Source: Vibrio profundi
GTDB lineage: Bacteria; Pseudomonadota; Gammaproteobacteria; Enterobacterales; Vibrionaceae
Assembly (NCBI RefSeq): GCF_005281835.1
Contig: NZ_RZIS01000005.1
Location: 248,001 to 312,000, forward strand
Length of the DNA: 64,000 nucleotides
Direction of reading: 5' to 3'
The notes below the pieces were generated by a model, which saw only the letters and a program-made list of their open reading frames with translations, did not search any database and had not been told where the DNA came from. Shown one piece after another: positions 7,175-16,975 of this stretch (position 1 is the stretch's first letter; each line of letters starts with the position of its first letter). Both the position numbers and the translations under genes were made by a program.

Positions 7175-9738
7175 GATTGTACTCCAAGTTTTTGCTTATC
7201 GAATTTCAAGAATACTGAGAAAAAGGCGATCAAGCTTAGGGAGCTTGCAAGTAACGCTGCGCCGAAAATAACAATGGTTTGATCATAACCAAATATACTC
7301 AAACATACGCCAGCCAGCATTGGTCCTGCGATATTACCTAAACGTTCGGTGAGTCTGAAAATGCCGATTATTTTTCCTTTTTCTATTCCTTGGCCTGAAA
7401 GTAGATCAATCACCAGCGGTATTTGTGGAGATACGCAAATTCCGTGAGCAATTCCGACAATAATAACGATCAGTAATAAGCCTAACGTTCCTTGGAAAAA
7501 ATAGAAATTCAGTAGAGCGATAGAAGAAAGCATCCCTCCAATAAATATGAACGCCATTTTATTTTTTAGCCTATCGACAAGAATAGCGCTCAATGGTGAA
7601 ATTAAAATGATCGCCAAACCATATGCCATGATGACTCGGCCGGACACAGAACTACTTTCTCCTAGAAATTGTAGATAGACAGGACAGATGTAATATAAAA
7701 AACCAGTTAAAACAATTTTTGCTGGAATGGCGCTAAATATCGTAATAAGTGCAAAGTATTTATTACTTAGCAGCAGCTTGAAGTCACTTAACTTGACTGG
7801 TTTACTGGTGTTGTTGGATGTGGACTTTTCAAAGAAAACCCTGACCAATACTACGCTAAGGCCGGCGAGTATCCCTGCGAATAAAAATGTGGCTGAGTAA
7901 CCTAATTTCTCTGCCAATATCCCACCGATAGCCGCGCCACATAAAGAGCCGGAAAAGAACGACGAAAGGAAGGTTGCCATGCCTTTAGTACGGTTGCTGT
8001 CATTTGTGGTGTCAGACACGTAGCCTTGAGCCGAAATAAAAACAATGCCGTAGCCAACCGCGGTGAAAGCACGTGCTATTAAGAGGAGTTCGATTGTTGG
8101 CACAAAGGCTGTCGCAACCAAACCGACGCTGGTAATAATCCCCCCCGTCATCAAAGAACGGCGTCGACCAACTTTGTCAGACCAATATCCAGCAAAAGGC
8201 AGTGATACAGCCCAGCACAGCATAAACAGAGAAATGGGTAGGCTAGTAATCAAGCTCGCCGGAATCCAGCCATTGGAACTGTCCAGTGATAAAACGTAGG
8301 TTGGGAAGAACGCTAATGACGATGCTTCTGAGAAAACTAATAAGAATAAAGGTAAGCGTATGAAGCGAAAATCTTGTTTATCAATTGGTGAAGACTTCTG
8401 TTCTGGATGAAGCTGTTTTATTGAACGGTTCGCTAACTCAAGAAGTTTACCTATTTCGTCCTTTGACGATATCTTCGCTACGTGATTCACCACATCGCGA
8501 TTCAGCATCATGAATACTTTCTTCACTTGGTTCCATGGCGAAATTATCATGAAATTGCACATGAAGAGGATGATCTCTGCCACGACTAAACAGGAAGCAA
8601 CCAGTACGGTGATCATGTCCATGACGCTTTCTTTTAGAAGCTTGATAATTAGATTGTTATCTGTGGTCACGCTCAATTCGATATTCGCAGTGTTTTTGAC
8701 GGAGAACTTGGCTTCTCGGATGGCCTCATGATGTACAGCATTATCCGGATAATGGTAAGCAAGCCCATTGTCACTCTGGAAGTTGATGGCTAAAATTTCT
8801 TCGTGTTTATCGACGTAAAATGCGAATTCATTTTCCAATCCGTTTAGCCGGTCTGCCGGGACACCTTGATCGAGCAGTCGCTGGATCATTTGATTTAATG
8901 AATCACCAATTAAGTTAGATTTCTGCTCAAGCTTGACCTCATAGATCTGCGAAAATTTTTCGAGCGACTGATACGAAACAGCAAGGTTTGCAATGATCGT
9001 TAGGATAATCGCTAGCGTGATAATAAGCAGAGGGAATTGTTTTGCCTTCAGTCTCGCAAACCAAGTAAGGTTCTTCGGAGACTGTAATGCTTTATGTGCT
9101 TCGTTTAGCGTTGGCAGTAACGCTTGGTTGTCAGTATTGTCGTTAAGAATGTCGCTCGCACGGTTGACTCGGCCAACAATACTTTTTAATAAATATTTGA
9201 GTGCAATAAACGCAACGAAACTTGAAATAATAATCCAGGTAACGGAATAGAGAACCTGAAGCTTTAGAATCCAAGATTTCTGTTTAGCGAGAGATTGTGT
9301 GGAGTAGTAGAGTCTAATCTCACCTTCAACCAATCCAAAAGAGTTAATGATTTCGACAGAAAGTAGTCGACTTGCGTTGTCTGTCGGATTACCAGAGCTG
9401 AATAGAACCTGGTTTTGATTAGACATGACCGCTAAAGACGTTATGCCATCGGCAAGTTGAACACGTCTATCCAGTAAGCTTTGGATATTGGAAATAGCAG
9501 AAAGTGGTAGGCCTAAGCTAAGGGCTTGTTTTATGTCGTTCTCAGTTTCATCGAGAACGATTTGATAAATGGAGTCTGAAGTGTCTGTGAGCCTCTTTTC
9601 GAAATTGAAATAGTTTAATGTGGCGTTCAATGTAATAGAGAACAGCAAAACCGCCATGATCGCCAACATCAACTTAACTCTAAGAGATAAGTTGATGATT
9701 GAATGTGTAACGATGTTGCTGCCGATTCTGCTGTTCAT
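7171..9738 (-). CDS. MFS permease fused to two tandem membrane sensor-like modules, in the T6SS operon
   Basis: This 855-aa protein is unusual. Residues 458-848 form a major facilitator domain of about 12 membrane segments, with motif A (GYWSDKVGRRR, 517-527). The first 450 residues comprise two similar units, each a membrane helix (22-43; 235-256), a periplasmic domain of about 115 residues, a second helix (162-184; 376-399) and a short HAMP-like cytoplasmic linker. The periplasmic parts share a pattern (LSLGLPLSAISNIQSLLDRR against LLDQGVPADRLNGLENEF), suggesting internal duplication. It starts 9 bp after clpV and overlaps the next gene by 4 bp, so it is embedded in the T6SS operon. Whether it moves a solute, senses one, or both, cannot be told. 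Confidence 0.82.
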   Translation of the reverse strand: MNSRIGSNIVTHSIINLSLRVKLMLAIMAVLLFSITLNATLNYFNFEKRLTDTSDSIYQIVLDETENDIKQALSLGLPLSAISNIQSLLDRRVQLADGITSLAVMSNQNQVLFSSGNPTDNASRLLSVEIINSFGLVEGEIRLYYSTQSLAKQKSWILKLQVLYSVTWIIISSFVAFIALKYLLKSIVGRVNRASDILNDNTDNQALLPTLNEAHKALQSPKNLTWFARLKAKQFPLLIITLAIILTIIANLAVSYQSLEKFSQIYEVKLEQKSNLIGDSLNQMIQRLLDQGVPADRLNGLENEFAFYVDKHEEILAINFQSDNGLAYHYPDNAVHHEAIREAKFSVKNTANIELSVTTDNNLIIKLLKESVMDMITVLVASCLVVAEIILFMCNFMIISPWNQVKKVFMMLNRDVVNHVAKISSKDEIGKLLELANRSIKQLHPEQKSSPIDKQDFRFIRLPLFLLVFSEASSLAFFPTYVLSLDSSNGWIPASLITSLPISLFMLCWAVSLPFAGYWSDKVGRRRSLMTGGIITSVGLVATAFVPTIELLLIARAFTAVGYGIVFISAQGYVSDTTNDSNRTKGMATFLSSFFSGSLCGAAIGGILAEKLGYSATFLFAGILAGLSVVLVRVFFEKSTSNNTSKPVKLSDFKLLLSNKYFALITIFSAIPAKIVLTGFLYYICPVYLQFLGESSSVSGRVIMAYGLAIILISPLSAILVDRLKNKMAFIFIGGMLSSIALLNFYFFQGTLGLLLIVIIVGIAHGICVSPQIPLVIDLLSGQGIEKGKIIGIFRLTERLGNIAGPMLAGVCLSIFGYDQTIVIFGAALLASSLSLIAFFSVFLKFDKQKLGVQS

Positions 9739-9747
9739 TCTATTTTA

Positions 9748-12363
9748 CTAACTAATGGTTAAATCAAAGTCTTGGCTATTGTTCGTTGCGGTAACGCTTA
9801 CTTGAGTGATTGGTTCACTTCGGCTTAATCGGCCAATACACTCTTCCGCAAGTCTAGGCATGAGAGAACGGTTAATGATTTGCTCTACTGCACGCCCGCC
9901 CGTTGTTGGATCCGTGTTTCTATCGACAACGAATTGCACGAAGTCAGCATCCCACGTAAATGTTGCTTGATACTGTTCAGCCAGTTTCTTCTTGATACGG
10001 TTGAGTGAAATCTCAGTGATCTTAGCGAGCTCTTCATCATTGAGAGGGTAGTAAGGCACGATAGTTGTGCGGCCTAAAAACGCTGGTTTGAAGTACTGCT
10101 GTAAGTCTGGGCGGATGGCTTCAAGTAGCTCATCATTATCAATTCTTTCAGACGACTCAGCGCATACATCACAAATAGCTTGGTCAGCAGCGTTTGAAGT
10201 CATGATGATGATGGTGTTTTTGAAGTCGACGGTGCGGCCTTCGCTGTCTTTGATATGGCCCTTATCGAAGATTTGATAGAACAAATCATGGACGCCCGGG
10301 TGTGCCTTCTCCATTTCGTCAAGTAGGAGAACGGAATATGGGTTACGACGAATGGCTTCGGTCAGAACGCCACCTTCACCAAAACCAACATAACCCGCAG
10401 GTGAGCCCAATAGCATCGAGATCTTATGCTCTTCCTTGAACTCTGTCATGTTGATAACGGTTAAATCGTTGCTACCACCGTACAATTGCTCCGCAAGTGC
10501 CATCGCGGTTTCAGTCTTACCCACACCACTTGGTCCACACATCAAAAATACGCCGATGGGTTTACGGTTATCAGTGAGGCCTGCTCTTGAAATACGAATT
10601 GCTTTAGCGAGTTCATTTTTAGCGACATCTTGACCAATAACGCGCTTATTTAACTCATCTTCTAGAGTCAGTAGCTTAGCGATTTCATCACTCATCATGT
10701 TGCCCACTGGAATACCTGTCCAGTTTGCAATAACTTGAGCGATGGTATTGTCGTCTACCATTGCATGAACCAAAGGTTCTTCGCCTTGTAGAGTTGATAG
10801 TGAAGATCGTAGTTGGTCTAACTGTTGTTGTTTCTCTTGTTCTACGTTGCCTTCTTCTTGCTGAGTTGTTATTTCTTGTTGTACCGTTTTAATTTGGTCA
10901 ACAAGCTCTACTTCCTTCTCCCAACGGTCGTAGTACGCTTCGAGCGATTTCTGGTTTGACTCAATCTCAGCAGCTAGTTCTTTGATTTCTTCAGCGCTGT
11001 TAGAGAATAGGGCATCTTCTTTCTCTAGAGCTGATTTTTCGTTTTCTTGATAACGAATGGTTTGCTCAAGAGTTTCTAAAACTTCAGGTTTAGCGCCTTG
11101 CGTGAGAGCGATTCGGGCACTTGCTGTATCTAGCAAGCTTATTGCTTTATCTGGAAGCTGACGACTTGGTAAGTAACGAATGGATAGGTTTACCGCAGCT
11201 TCAATAGCCGATTCTGCAATGAAAGCACCGTGGTGAGATTGCAATGAAGCGGCAACACCGCGCAACATTTGCATTGCATCTTCCGCATTTGGCTCTTCAA
11301 TGGTTACGACTTGGAAACGACGTGTTAATGCTGGATCTTTTTCGAAGTATTTTTTGTACTCAGCCCAAGTGGTCGCTGCTATTGTTTTGAACTCGCCACG
11401 TGCTAGGGCTGGTTTCAGTAGATTCGCTGCATCATTTTGACCTGCAGCGCCACCGGCACCAATCAGAGTATGGGCTTCATCGATAAATACGATAATCGGC
11501 ACTTCTGAGCTCTTAACTTCATTGATCACATCTTTAAGGCGGTTTTCAAATTCGCCTTTTACGCTTGCGCCAGCTTGAAGAAGACCAAGGTCAAGAGAGT
11601 GAATCTGAACGCCTTGTAGTGCGCTAGGGACTTCATCTGCGGCGATGCGTAGCGCTAGGCCTTCAACTACCGCTGTTTTACCAACGCCAGGTTCACCGAC
11701 CATAATTGGGTTGTTCTGGCGTTTACGGCAAAGAATATCGATTGCTTTACGTACTTCAGAATTGCGCCCGGAGATAGGGTCAATATTGCCATCCAAGGCT
11801 TGCTGAGTAAGGTTAACCGTATATTTGCTTAGAGCATCGTTTCCTGACGGTGTCGTATCTACGCCACCAGCGCCTGTGGTTGATGAGGCAGCGCTACGTG
11901 CGATCGGCGTTTTACGGATAAGACCTTGCAGTGATTCAAGTGAAACATTGCTTAGGCTTTCAAGTTGTAATGTAGTGACGCCCAGAACGTTTTGTTGCAT
12001 GAGCGCTTGAACCAAATGCAAACTCACGATCTCACCGTGGCCATAGTTTACTGAGGCAATCATCCATGCATCTTTAATCACTTCAGTCAGACCATGACTT
12101 AACGTTGGTTGACCTTCACTGCCTTTTTGTAGCATAGAAATCTTTTTGGAAAGCTCATTCACTACGGTGTCGACACTGATTTTTTGCGTGTCAAACAACG
12201 AAGTCAGCTTGGCGTCTTTTTGCGAAATGAGCTGAAGAATCCAGTGCTCGATTTCGATGGCTCCTACGCCTTGATTCATAGCCGCCCCGGCGGAAACTTC
12301 TAGCGCCTGCTTAAGCTCAGGCGAGAGTTTTCCTACGAGGTTGGTGAGAGTTACTTGTGTCAT
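9748..12363 (-). CDS. clpV: T6SS AAA+ ATPase ClpV (TssH)
   Basis: ClpV disassembles the contracted TssBC sheath so that it can be reused. The 871-aa protein has an N-terminal Clp repeat domain (about 1-150), a first AAA+ module with Walker A GEPGVGKT (223-230) and Walker [10 protein letters not shown], a coiled-coil middle region (about 420-530) and a second AAA+ module with [11 protein letters not shown] near residue 610. The linker after the N-domain and the early FNxW-type features distinguish ClpV from ClpB; the T6SS context settles it. It lies 47 bp downstream of tssG and 9 bp upstream of the MFS-fusion gene. All ATPase motifs look intact. Confidence 0.97.
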   Translation of the reverse strand: MTQVTLTNLVGKLSPELKQALEVSAGAAMNQGVGAIEIEHWILQLISQKDAKLTSLFDTQKISVDTVVNELSKKISMLQKGSEGQPTLSHGLTEVIKDAWMIASVNYGHGEIVSLHLVQALMQQNVLGVTTLQLESLSNVSLESLQGLIRKTPIARSAASSTTGAGGVDTTPSGNDALSKYTVNLTQQALDGNIDPISGRNSEVRKAIDILCRKRQNNPIMVGEPGVGKTAVVEGLALRIAADEVPSALQGVQIHSLDLGLLQAGASVKGEFENRLKDVINEVKSSEVPIIVFIDEAHTLIGAGGAAGQNDAANLLKPALARGEFKTIAATTWAEYKKYFEKDPALTRRFQVVTIEEPNAEDAMQMLRGVAASLQSHHGAFIAESAIEAAVNLSIRYLPSRQLPDKAISLLDTASARIALTQGAKPEVLETLEQTIRYQENEKSALEKEDALFSNSAEEIKELAAEIESNQKSLEAYYDRWEKEVELVDQIKTVQQEITTQQEEGNVEQEKQQQLDQLRSSLSTLQGEEPLVHAMVDDNTIAQVIANWTGIPVGNMMSDEIAKLLTLEDELNKRVIGQDVAKNELAKAIRISRAGLTDNRKPIGVFLMCGPSGVGKTETAMALAEQLYGGSNDLTVINMTEFKEEHKISMLLGSPAGYVGFGEGGVLTEAIRRNPYSVLLLDEMEKAHPGVHDLFYQIFDKGHIKDSEGRTVDFKNTIIIMTSNAADQAICDVCAESSERIDNDELLEAIRPDLQQYFKPAFLGRTTIVPYYPLNDEELAKITEISLNRIKKKLAEQYQATFTWDADFVQFVVDRNTDPTTGGRAVEQIINRSLMPRLAEECIGRLSRSEPITQVSVTATNNSQDFDLTIS

Positions 12364-12410
12364 ATTAAATTCCTTGTATCTCTGTAATCTACATATGCCG
12401 TATTAGGGAA

Positions 12411-13343
12411 CTACAAAAGCAAGATTTTTACGGTTTGGTTAGGGTTACGCTCAGGTGCAAGGCAATCGACTTCGCCTAAACGTGCAGCAACGTTTGCATT
12501 GCCAGATAAGGTCGGTCTCGATAGATAAGAGCGCATAACGCTGAGATATATCGAAACGGGAGTACTGTCTCTTAAATAGTGCTGGGTCAAATCCAACATA
12601 GACTGCGCTAGGTGACCGTCTTTCTGGATTTCATAAAACTCTTTTTGGCTCGTGGGCGTAACGAAAATATTGAGGTTATTAAAGTGCGCTAGACAAGTTT
12701 TGCCCAATAAAAAACCTTGTCCGAGCTTACTGTTGAATTGACGTTGAGTACCTAATCGAGTCAGTGAATCATTAGGTAACTGTCTGCGTTCACTAGTTTT
12801 GCACTCCACGCTGATCGAGTATGGAAAAAAGTCGTTCAGAATGTGAGCCAATGTAGTTAAGCTTCGACTTTGCTGATTAAGCAATAATGAATATTGAAGG
12901 TACTGGCTATGGCGGTTACCTAACGCTGCGAAGTGATTAAGTAATGCAGTTTTTTTTGGATTTTGTTCACTTTCTACGAGCAACCAACGCTGAACATGGG
13001 CGCGATAAGTGATTTCAAAGTGTCTTTGGTTGAAGACGTCTAAGAAATCTTTAAGGGCATGATCTTCATTGTGAAGGGCATTTAACAACTCTTCGTAGAT
13101 GTAGTTAGGTATGACGCCTTTTACGCCAGACAGTGCTTGCTTTGCGAGCCTAAGTTTCGCGCGGTTGCCTTTAAATGAAAAGTATTGGATTTCCTGAGGG
13201 TTACCTGTTGGCATCGCTTCAGCTTTAAGCTCCATTTCAAATGGAACTTGACTGCGAGACTGCATACTTTCTAACAGCCTCATTGCCTGAACGAATTCAT
13301 ATCGCTCAGGTTGCTTTGCTAGATCTTGAACAAAGTGGCTCAT
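12411..13343 (-). CDS. tssG: T6SS baseplate protein TssG
   Basis: This 310-aa protein matches the TssG/ImpH/VasB family. It begins with the typical FVQDLAKQPERYEFVQAMRLLE segment (given here in part), has the NYIYEELLNALHNEDHALKD region and the FLDVFNQRHFEITYRAH motif. With TssF and TssE it forms the baseplate wedge around VgrG. It starts 34 bp downstream of tssF and is followed by clpV. Length is in the usual 300-350 aa range and the frame is intact. Confidence 0.95.
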   Translation of the reverse strand: MSHFVQDLAKQPERYEFVQAMRLLESMQSRSQVPFEMELKAEAMPTGNPQEIQYFSFKGNRAKLRLAKQALSGVKGVIPNYIYEELLNALHNEDHALKDFLDVFNQRHFEITYRAHVQRWLLVESEQNPKKTALLNHFAALGNRHSQYLQYSLLLNQQSRSLTTLAHILNDFFPYSISVECKTSERRQLPNDSLTRLGTQRQFNSKLGQGFLLGKTCLAHFNNLNIFVTPTSQKEFYEIQKDGHLAQSMLDLTQHYLRDSTPVSIYLSVMRSYLSRPTLSGNANVAARLGEVDCLAPERNPNQTVKILLL

Positions 13344-13377
13344 TGTTCAGCCCTCGGTAGACAAAGGATACGAGTAG

Positions 13378-15129
13378 TTACAGGCATAATTGGCTACCGT
13401 GAATTTTAGGGTACTGCTTAGCAATACCATCTCTGCCATAAACACGAATTTTGACCTGAACGTAGCGGTCGAAACTACAAAACTGTTGAAAGAAACGGTT
13501 TAGTACGTCAGAAAAGGCTAGGTATGGACCTGTAGCATCGAGCGTGATTTCGATTTCAGTGCCGGGTGCAAACATGTTTTTTCCCAATACTCGAATCGCG
13601 GATACCTGAGAATGAAATTCTACGGTGTGAATCATTTGAATTTCAGAGGCAGACACTTGGCTTCGACTACACAAACTCAGCATTTGTTTCAAATCTGCTG
13701 CTGGCGTTTGCGATTGTAGTAACGACGAAAAGTTGGTGTTTAGTAAGCTAACAAACTCCCAGTGCATGTTTTGATCTACCTCGCGAGTAATCGGTGCAGA
13801 AGGTGGATAAATCGGAGAAAAATCACCAGGCAAATCGATGCTTTCTAAACACTCCAATGTACCTTCTACGCCGCAAGCTTGCCTGCCGTTTGTACACAGT
13901 AGATTCGTGCCCAATAACTTGGTGAACTCCATATCGGAAGGCTGAGATAGGGATAAAGCAATGCTCATATCACCAAATAAATCTTGCTTGGTTTGCCAAT
14001 AATCAAATTGTTGGTTTTGTGAGTATTTTTCTCTAAATAGTGGTACGAGTGGGACTTCTCCATTAGGGGTTATCTCGTAAACGTTCTGAACTTCTACGAT
14101 TTCGATATTGCTGTCACTGTGAGCATCCGCATTTACTGGGACTGACAACGTTCGATGATCGTATGAAATAGGTTCACCGGTTTGTTCAAATAGATTTACT
14201 GCAGGGATTACATTTAGCTTAAAGACGTCTTTATTGAAAAGACGAATGAATTCAGACGGCAATGAAGACATGAACAAGTTGATAACAATTTCAGATTCTT
14301 GGAAATGTTTAGCGTATTGGCCAAAGCCTTTTAGCCTGAAAAATTGGCGCTTTTCTTTAAAGAAAAAGAACTCATTAATCAGTTGGTAGCCAGTAAATTG
14401 GTTGCCATATTCTGGAAGAAATTTGAACTCTAAGTCACTAATGCGATTTTTCAGCTGGTGGCTGTCGAGCGTCATATGACGGTTGCATTCACTATCTGAA
14501 ACTGAAATGGAAAGTGTGTTGCTAAGAAGAAGTTCTACCAGAGAGTCGGCATTATTCTCAAAGCCCTTAACGAAAAAGTCTAAGTCGTCCAAGTTGAGGT
14601 GATTGAAATGAACGTCAGGATCGCCAGTACTCAATGATAGCTGAATAACGGCTGTACTTTGGTTCGCTGTTCTTGGACGGTTAAAGTTGAAAGGTGCACT
14701 CAGTGCTTTAATGTTACTTAGATTAAAAGGTGCGACTTTTAACTCATCGACAGTACGAAATAAACATTCTTGCTGGGTGCTTGAGCCAGAGAATAGGGCA
14801 CCTTTAGGCAAGACTGAAGCTTCAACGGGGCCGTCTTCAATTGCTAACTCTAAATATGCGACACTTGGTACCGTTTGAATATATGACGGATACAAAACAC
14901 CAAGGATACCTTCTATTACTTCCGGTAATTGTTCAGAAAGGCGCTTTTCGACGTTAGCGTTTAATAATGCTACGCCGTCCAATAAACGCGCCATGCTAGG
15001 GTCTTCAATTTTACCTTGGTGGATATTGAGCTTTTCAGCATGCCCAGGATATTCTTGACCAAATTGGCCTAACGAGCGACGTACAAACGCTAGCTCTTGT
15101 TCAAAATAGCGCATAATGGGATCAGTCAT
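13378..15129 (-). CDS. tssF: T6SS baseplate protein TssF
   Basis: This 583-aa protein carries the family start (RYFEQELAFVRRSLGQFGQ, then YPGHAEKLNI) followed by DPSMARLLDGVALLNANVEK, the diagnostic TssF/ImpG/VasA region. TssF is the major wedge component of the T6SS baseplate. The start ATG overlaps the tssE stop by 8 bp, indicating coupled translation, and tssG follows 34 bp downstream. The C-terminal FFQQFCSFDRYVQVKIR pattern is also typical. No anomalies are seen. Confidence 0.96.
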   Translation of the reverse strand: MTDPIMRYFEQELAFVRRSLGQFGQEYPGHAEKLNIHQGKIEDPSMARLLDGVALLNANVEKRLSEQLPEVIEGILGVLYPSYIQTVPSVAYLELAIEDGPVEASVLPKGALFSGSSTQQECLFRTVDELKVAPFNLSNIKALSAPFNFNRPRTANQSTAVIQLSLSTGDPDVHFNHLNLDDLDFFVKGFENNADSLVELLLSNTLSISVSDSECNRHMTLDSHQLKNRISDLEFKFLPEYGNQFTGYQLINEFFFFKEKRQFFRLKGFGQYAKHFQESEIVINLFMSSLPSEFIRLFNKDVFKLNVIPAVNLFEQTGEPISYDHRTLSVPVNADAHSDSNIEIVEVQNVYEITPNGEVPLVPLFREKYSQNQQFDYWQTKQDLFGDMSIALSLSQPSDMEFTKLLGTNLLCTNGRQACGVEGTLECLESIDLPGDFSPIYPPSAPITREVDQNMHWEFVSLLNTNFSSLLQSQTPAADLKQMLSLCSRSQVSASEIQMIHTVEFHSQVSAIRVLGKNMFAPGTEIEITLDATGPYLAFSDVLNRFFQQFCSFDRYVQVKIRVYGRDGIAKQYPKIHGSQLCL

Positions 15130-15544
15130 AGCTATCCTCTTCTAATGATGTTGCTAGGTCGTTTAACGCAATTTTTGAATCAAAGATAAGCTCTTGCTCT
15201 CCGTGAAGGGTTTTAACCTTAGCTATGATGTTGAAAGACAGGGAGTTATCGCCTTCTTTTCTATCATTTAGCTCTATCATTATTTGGCTTAAACGCGGTT
15301 CAAAACTCTTAATCCAAGTTTCGATACGAACCGCAAGCTGTGTTCTTTCTAAAGTCGCGCTAAGTAGTTGAATATCTTCGATACCAAACTTAAGGTTAGA
15401 GCGATTTACTTCAACCAAACGATCGTCAATGTCTAATAGTGAGGCTTCAGCTTCTAGTAATTTGGTTAAGTGGAACTTAATGTCTTCGACCTCAGCATCT
15501 TGATAAGGTTTAGAGTCACTCACAAAGGTTTCCCAAAAACTCAT
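15122..15544 (-). CDS. tssE: T6SS baseplate protein TssE (gp25-like)
   Basis: At 140 aa this is the short gp25-like wedge protein that starts sheath polymerisation. The segment NLKFGIEDIQLLSATLERTQ and the following RIETWIKSFEPRLSQIMIEL are the conserved gp25 core, including the ExR-type region that contacts sheath subunits. Its ATG overlaps the stop of the second tssC-like gene by one base (TAATG) and its stop overlaps tssF by 8 bp, so the gene is translated as part of a tight chain. Confidence 0.95.
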   Translation of the reverse strand: MSFWETFVSDSKPYQDAEVEDIKFHLTKLLEAEASLLDIDDRLVEVNRSNLKFGIEDIQLLSATLERTQLAVRIETWIKSFEPRLSQIMIELNDRKEGDNSLSFNIIAKVKTLHGEQELIFDSKIALNDLATSLEEDSYD

Positions 15545-16938
15545 TAGGCTACCTCATCCAAATCAGTGGTTAAGACAACTTCACCGCTGAAGTGGTCAAA
15601 TTGGTATTGAGGCACGATTCTTAACGTGCAGGAAAAGCTCCCAGCTAGGGAAGTTGACTCTGTAACGCTGACTTTGGCGAAACTAAGAGGGTATTTGGAA
15701 AGCGTCTCTTCATTAGCGAATGATACGTTGCTCGCGAATTTCTCTATCCAGTGGGTGAGATACAATTCACACTCGGCTGCACTACTGAAACTTCCGATCA
15801 TTTCACGAACTTGGACTTTCAAGTAGTGGGCAATTCGACAGGACATTAGTGTTGTTTGAATTTGGGTCAACACTTTGTCATTGTCACTATGACCACATTG
15901 CCAAATTGAGTTATTACCGTTGAAATAAAGCTTATTAGTTAACGGGCTTTTGGTCAGAGGGATAAAACCACTTTGGGCATAAAAATTAGAAATTTGACCA
16001 AACAAAGCGACGTCGATAACAGGCTTTTCTAGGTAGCTATCGAAATAGTAGTTATTCGGAAGATTAATCACAGCGCCTTGTAACTTGTCGTTCCAGCGAG
16101 ACTTGAGGAAACCAAACCAATTAACACGCTGAAACTCTCTCATAATGGTGGACGCAAAGGCGACGTTGGCTAAGCCCCAAGTTCCTTGGCCTTGCTCATT
16201 ATAAATGAAGCCGACTTTACGATTCTTATAGGCTTTGCGCACACGAACTTGGGGTAAGGCCATGCCAATAAAGCGAGAGCTTGGTTTGTTTCTGAGTTCT
16301 TGCCACGCTTGAAAGTCCGGACCAGTTAAAATCTTGTTGATGCGGTCAGTGTCAGAAAGCCAGTCAGCGCCATCCTCTCCGAAGAAAGTCGCCACCGGTG
16401 AGAAAAGCATAGGGCAGAGAGTTATTTCTCCAAGCTTACCGAGCAGTTCGAGTGTGAATAGATCGTCGTAGTCAGCATCAAAATCGATATCCATTGAGAT
16501 AGGGTGGGTGAAAGTAATACAGCCGAATGGGTGTCCGCCTAGTGTATTAAGTTCGTTGTTACCGATTTTGTTGTATAAGTCGCTGGCTTTGGTTGAATAA
16601 GCCTGATTTACATCACTCGAGATCTCCGCCCAATTCATATCAAGCAACTTAACGTTTGTGCGTTGATAACTTACTGGAAGAGAGGATAGTTGTTTCAAGC
16701 CAAGCCAGTTACGTTCAAGCTTTTGAAAGTCATCGTCGTGGATAATTTCATCTAGCTGCAGACTTAACGTACTATCAATAGTCGCGATGAGTTTAGAAAT
16801 GAGTGAGATGAGTGACGCTTTAGATCGAAGCGCCTGTTTGTCGAGTTCAGATAACAGAGATAAAGCTTCTACGAGAAAAGTATTATCTGTGTTATCTAGG
16901 GAGTTGAATTGTTCTTGCCACTCTGTATTTAACTTCAT
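15544..16938 (-). CDS. Second TssC-like protein (TssC paralogue, ImpD-type)
   Basis: This 464-aa protein is related to the adjacent TssC along most of its length; both share the DDFQKLERNWLGLKQL / KDFQKLEGSWRGLQKL region and the late RIAHYLKVQVREMIGS / RIAHYLKVMGRDKLGS motif. Its N-terminal region before this is shorter and different, and the C-terminal ends diverge. A second TssC-type gene between tssC and tssE occurs in part of the T6SS family and its role is not well settled; sheath cap, baseplate adaptor or alternative sheath subunit are possibilities. It begins 37 bp after tssC, with a strong hairpin in the gap, and ends in a TAATG overlap with tssE. Clear as a paralogue; function unproven. 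Confidence 0.88.
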   Translation of the reverse strand: MKLNTEWQEQFNSLDNTDNTFLVEALSLLSELDKQALRSKASLISLISKLIATIDSTLSLQLDEIIHDDDFQKLERNWLGLKQLSSLPVSYQRTNVKLLDMNWAEISSDVNQAYSTKASDLYNKIGNNELNTLGGHPFGCITFTHPISMDIDFDADYDDLFTLELLGKLGEITLCPMLFSPVATFFGEDGADWLSDTDRINKILTGPDFQAWQELRNKPSSRFIGMALPQVRVRKAYKNRKVGFIYNEQGQGTWGLANVAFASTIMREFQRVNWFGFLKSRWNDKLQGAVINLPNNYYFDSYLEKPVIDVALFGQISNFYAQSGFIPLTKSPLTNKLYFNGNNSIWQCGHSDNDKVLTQIQTTLMSCRIAHYLKVQVREMIGSFSSAAECELYLTHWIEKFASNVSFANEETLSKYPLSFAKVSVTESTSLAGSFSCTLRIVPQYQFDHFSGEVVLTTDLDEVA

Positions 16939-16947
16939 ACAAAATTA

Positions 16948-16967
16948 TGGCCGGATTGCTCCGGCCA
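16948..16967 (-). other. Intercistronic hairpin between tssC and the tssC-like gene
   Basis: An 8-bp perfect stem, TGGCCGGA paired with TCCGGCCA around a 4-base loop, lies in the 37-bp gap. On the minus strand it is followed by ATAATTTTG, a poor U-tract. It could protect the 3' end of the highly expressed hcp-tssBC message or attenuate downstream transcription; full termination is unlikely because the operon continues. Confidence 0.6.
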
Positions 16968-16975
16968 ATTCCTGA

